Source: an uncultured Desulfovibrio sp.
Lineage (GTDB): Bacteria; Desulfobacterota; Desulfovibrionia; Desulfovibrionales; Desulfovibrionaceae
Reading direction: 5' to 3'
Assembly: GCA_934546745.1 (NCBI GenBank)
Contig: CAKTDV010000016.1
Coordinates: 5,708-69,707 of the forward strand
DNA length: 64,000 nucleotides
Shown here piece after piece: positions 61,673 to 64,000 of this stretch. Numbering within the stretch: position 1 is the stretch's first letter; every line of letters starts with the position of its first letter. The translations under genes and the position numbers were made by a program. The notes beneath the pieces are model-generated. The model ran no database searches. It saw nothing but the letters and a program-made list of their open reading frames with translations, and was not told the origin of the DNA.

Positions 61673-61981
61673 TCATTTGATTGTGTCCAAGGTTTGGATG
61701 CGTCCGGAGGCGATGTATTCTTCCAATACGGAGCGTTCATAGAAAACGCGCCTGCCGAAACTCGTATATGCCGGGCCGATACATTCCTGACGCCAGTAAG
61801 CGAGAGTCTTCTGGCGGATGCCGAACTCTCTTTCCACATCTTTGGGAGCAAGCAACTTCTGGTTCGGGCAGTCAGAAGTATTTCGGGCATTCTCATAACC
61901 GGCGAGTCGCACGGCTTCCGTGATAAGGGGAAACAGTTCTTCCGGCGTGGAAATGATGATGGTACGTCCGTCAGTTTCCAT
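61673..61981 (-). CDS. AlpA/excisionase-like helix-turn-helix protein
   Basis: The 102-residue protein carries a MerR/AlpA-type winged HTH in its second half: LLAPKDVEREFGIRQKTLAYWRQE, then GPAYTSFGRRVFYERSVLEEYIAS. This is the typical excisionase or phage-island regulator pattern. The first 35 residues (METDGRTIIISTPEEL) are an extra segment. The ATG follows AAGGAGT. It ends 8 bp from the convergent integrase end, an arrangement common in integrative elements. Confidence 0.75.
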   Translation of the reverse strand: METDGRTIIISTPEELFPLITEAVRLAGYENARNTSDCPNQKLLAPKDVEREFGIRQKTLAYWRQECIGPAYTSFGRRVFYERSVLEEYIASGRIQTLDTIK

Positions 61982-61999
61982 GAAAACTCCTTGAGAATA

Positions 62000-62399
62000 T
62001 TACTCTGCGTATGTCCCGTAATACTTTGCAACCAATTCCAATATGGAATTACATCCGTTTACCATGAGCATTTTTTCTCTGTGGCGTCGGACGCCGCTTC
62101 GAGTGATTTTCAGACATCGGGCGATTCTTGTGGTGCTGAATCCGTCGAGGGACAGTCGAAAGACTTCCGCTCCGCGAGGTGTAAGTTTTATGCTGTGCTT
62201 GGAACAATCCATCATCTCCCCGATACAACGCATAATCTCTATCGTTGTGTGTACGGAAAATTTTTTGCGGATACGGGAAAGATGCAGATGTATGAGCCTA
62301 CGCGATGTACGTAGTTCACGGGCAATTTTTTTTTGGAGTTATACCTTTCATCAGCAGATTGACGACATCTTGTTCTTTCCTGGTCAAGAGCTCCAACAT
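62000..62399 (-). pseudogene. Two-domain LuxR-type HTH regulator, interrupted at an A9 tract
   Basis: A start at 62399 (MLELLTRKEQDVVNLLMKGI) has a very good GAGGAGAAG ribosome site. The frame stops after about 27 codons because a run of nine A (62334-62326, minus strand) is one base too long. With eight A it continues into IARELRTSRRLIHLHLSRIRKKF, then the frame from 62233: LTPRGAEVFRLSLDGFSTTRIARCLKITRSGVRRHREKM. The corrected product is 132 residues with two consecutive LuxR/GerE-type HTH domains and no receiver or ligand domain. Slippage on A9 could make full-length protein; a plain mutation or sequencing error is equally possible. Confidence 0.7.
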
Positions 62400-62739
62400 A
62401 ACTTCTCCTCGCTAATGGCTAAAACAGACTCAAAGGGATTGAATCTTGTGTAGCATGGAGAAATCAGGCCGGGCAGTGGCCAATTTATATACTTTTCAAA
62501 TTTTACAAAAAATAGAAAAAGAAATCAATAAGATGTATGGTTAATGTTGCTGGTATCGAACACCAGATAACAGAATGCCCCGGCCCATTTGTAGCAATGG
62601 GCCAGGGCTGTGAAAAAAAAGACCATGGCAACCGTGCGGGGCGCGTAACGTGCCGCGTCAGTCCCGATTTCTGTTCGTAGCAGGAATCGGGGTGCTTTTT
62701 CTCTATGAGTCTTCCCCACGGGCGTGACAGGTGTTTCCC
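62400..62739. other. Gap of 340 bp with two stem-loops, no gene seen
   Basis: The first 120 bp are AT-rich. A perfect stem GGCCCATT-tgtagc-AATGGGCC lies near 62583-62604, with outer pairing GCCC/GGGC. A second hairpin CCCGATT...AATCGGG (near 62663-62692) is followed by a T-rich stretch (GCTTTTTC) and may be a plus-strand terminator. A 64-codon minus-strand frame spans the area but has no ribosome site or recognisable content. Confidence 0.4.
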
Positions 62740-63740
62740 CTAATGCCTTCCCAGCCTTTGCAGAATCCCGTCAATGGCCGTGCTGATGCCCTCCCGGGTA
62801 TAGAAATTCCCGTTGACCAGGGCATGAGTCTTGAGCACACGCTCGAAATCCGCAATCGCAGCCGTTTCCGGTCCACGCGGATGGCTCCAGAAGGCGTCCA
62901 GCGGCATTTCCGCGCTGGTCACCGCGAGGCCGGGCTTGGCGTAGATGGACGTTCCCACGCAGTAGACCGGCTTGGCCTGACGAAGAGCCGAAATCCCTAT
63001 AGTGGAATTCAGCACCACCACGCCGAGGCTTTTGTCCATCATCTGGTGTGCCTTGCCGCCCTCAATGAAGTGCACCCGGTCACTGATGCCGCAGGCCGCA
63101 GCAAAGGAAGCAATGAAGCCCGCATAGTCGATCAGGCCGTTATCCAGCGGGTGATTGCGGATAATGAGATGGGTATCCGCCGGGGCGCTTCGAGCAAAGG
63201 AAGTCAGCACACAGGCAATGGCTTCCTTCATGCCGCTGTAGGGTGAATAGCGGCGTACCTGGGAATCGGCGTCAAACTGGAGGGGAAAGAGAAAGTACGA
63301 CGCATGGGCGCGGGACGCGGCCCGAAGGGCCTGAGCGGAACGCTTCCGCCGGACGGAACGGCTCAGCACGCGCAGAAACCAGCCCCAGACCTCGCGGCTG
63401 GCGCTCTGCGGACGGTGGGTTTAAAAACCCAGAGAAAGATGGTTCCCGCATAATGGGCGATGGCCCGCCATGTCTTGACGGTTTGCGGATTGCCGCCTTT
63501 CCGGGCTTCGGGAACGTCCGGACAGTGGGCGGCAAGTTCCGCCATGCCTTCTCTGGTGTTCGGCAGGGAGGAAAGGCCGTTTACACCGCCTTGCTCCATT
63601 GTGATGTAGTCCGGGCGCAGATAACCTTCCTCATAGGCCCAGACCCGGATGCCCCGGACTCTAGCCAGCAGGACGGCTTCCCGGTGCAGGGGCCGCCAGT
63701 CTCCGAAGACATGGAGGTCCGTCACCTGTTCCTCATCCAT
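62740..63740 (-). pseudogene. Capsule polysaccharide biosynthesis protein (KpsS/LipB-like), truncated and frameshifted
   Basis: The N-terminal frame (from 63740) contains DLHVFGDWRPLHREAVLLAR and GIRVWAYEEGYLRPDYITMEQ, hallmarks of KpsS/LipB and KpsC-type capsule Kdo-transferase/export proteins. It runs out near 63363. The other frame takes over within the GTTTTTAAACCCACCG region (about 63410-63430) with HRPQSASREVWGWFLRVLSRS, then FPLQFDADSQVRRYSPY, IIRNHPLDNG and LGVVVLNSTIGISAL. Restoring one base joins the two. About 70 or more N-terminal residues are missing where a transposase fragment abuts near 63745. Two independent lesions make it a clear pseudogene. Confidence 0.8.
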
Positions 63741-63768
63741 ACGCTTGCGCCGTCTTATTGCTTCTCAT

Positions 63769-63927
63769 CTCCCCAGTTATCGCCTGTTCGGTGAGATAGA
63801 AGCTGATGAAAGTTACTTTGGAGGAGTAAGAAAAGGTAAACGGGGGCGGAGATCTGCCGGAAAAATAGCTGTTTTGGGTCTGCTGAAGAGAAACGGGAGA
63901 GTCTATACAGCAATGGCTCTTGACTAG
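63769..63927 (+). pseudogene. IS1595/ISXO2-type transposase fragment
   Basis: About 50 residues match the first catalytic region of ISXO2-like DDE transposases: RLFGEIEADESYFGGVRKGKRGRRSAGKIAVLGLLKR, which contains the first catalytic Asp (EADES). The family-typical zinc-ribbon N-terminus is absent on the left. On the right the frame ends in TAG just after NGRVYTAMALD. Family members continue for about 100 more residues, so the rest is lost or displaced. The following sequence (GGTGTGTCTGCAAACCC) could be the terminal repeat of another inserted IS. Confidence 0.65.
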
Positions 63928-64000
63928 GGTGTGTCTGCAAACCCTCTTCACGAAAAGGGGGAAGTCAGGTTAGGTAAGGTTTTCATCGTGTTACGACAGG

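Larger units (their letters stand above)
60324..62460. mobile_element. Remnant of an integrative element
   Basis: The block has a lower GC content than the biosynthetic loci and holds a tyrosine recombinase, an excisionase/AlpA-type HTH gene and a LuxR-type regulator. Its left border cuts the Rpn-family gene near 60318. An AT-rich hairpin (TATTATT-gctaa-AATAATA) lies just inside. No direct repeat that could be attL/attR was found by eye, and the right border is not clear. Confidence 0.45.

Noticed and set aside
62553..62572. tRNA-like T-arm (CTGGT-GTTCGAT-ACCAG on the minus strand)
   Set aside because: A 5-bp stem and 7-nt loop are present, but no acceptor, D or anticodon arms can be fitted upstream and no proper CCA end follows. 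It is unlikely to be a tRNA or a tRNA-derived att site.
62525..62719. 64-codon minus-strand frame
   Set aside because: It has no ribosome site, spans two stem-loops and has no recognisable composition or homology.
1..64000. CRISPR arrays, rRNA or complete tRNA genes
   Set aside because: No regularly spaced direct repeats of 24-40 bp, no rRNA signature sequences and no cloverleaf that fits were seen by eye. A dedicated search could still find a divergent tRNA.

Overview
The window reads as a chromosomal segment of a GC-rich, anaerobic or microaerobic, sulfate-reducer-like Gram-negative bacterium, most plausibly a Desulfovibrionaceae member. Pointers are a fused uroporphyrinogen-III methyltransferase/synthase, HemW, rubrerythrin, a short cytochrome bd oxidase, HypF for [NiFe]-hydrogenase maturation, CheV and paired HTH-cupin/acyl-CoA ligase genes. 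This assignment is inferred from gene content and was not tested by any search.

Layout. 1-13.5 kb is housekeeping: purN (cut by the left edge), cobA/hemD, pepA, hemW, cheV, cysteine synthase, small exported proteins, rubrerythrin, ruvAB, an aminotransferase and a PEBP-like lipoprotein. 13.6-16.3 kb is a scrap island: an ASCH protein, a phage-terminase-like N-terminus fused in frame to the C-terminus of an IS200/IS605 TnpB with its right-end hairpin, a zeta-type toxin/antitoxin pair and a truncated nuclease gene. 16.3-20.8 kb holds htpG and cydAB, divergent around a 19-bp palindrome. 20.9-22.4 kb is an orphan Fe-S/cytochrome b pair.

22.4-37.7 kb is a first specialised biosynthetic locus. On the minus strand are a KS-less polyketide-synthase-like protein (AT-ACP-degenerate region-DH), a TolC-like outer-membrane factor, an HlyD-like adaptor and a polysaccharide flippase. 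Divergently, on the plus strand, are an alpha-oxoamine synthase (AONS/SPT fold), two GT4 glycosyltransferases, a polysaccharide deacetylase, an AsnB-type amidotransferase and an unknown protein. The likely theme is synthesis and export of a lipid- or aminoketone-linked saccharide. 37.7-43.2 kb returns to hypF, an HTH-cupin regulator, an acyl-CoA ligase and a C39-like protein.

43.4-59.3 kb is a second, six-gene biosynthetic operon: a STAS anti-anti-sigma-like protein, a membrane sensor with PP2C phosphatase and RsbW-like kinase domains, a 3031-residue NRPS (A-T-C-A-T-C-A-T-reductase), an Sfp-type phosphopantetheinyl transferase, a PaaK-like ligase, and a MATE exporter carrying its own C-terminal RsbW-like ATPase domain. 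A partner-switching module built into an NRPS operon, and a kinase-like domain on the exporter, are the most unusual observations here.

59.4-64.0 kb is a decaying mobile zone: a truncated Rpn-family gene, a frameshifted tyrosine integrase, an excisionase-like HTH gene, a two-domain LuxR-type regulator broken at an A9 tract, a truncated and frameshifted capsule gene, and a transposase fragment.
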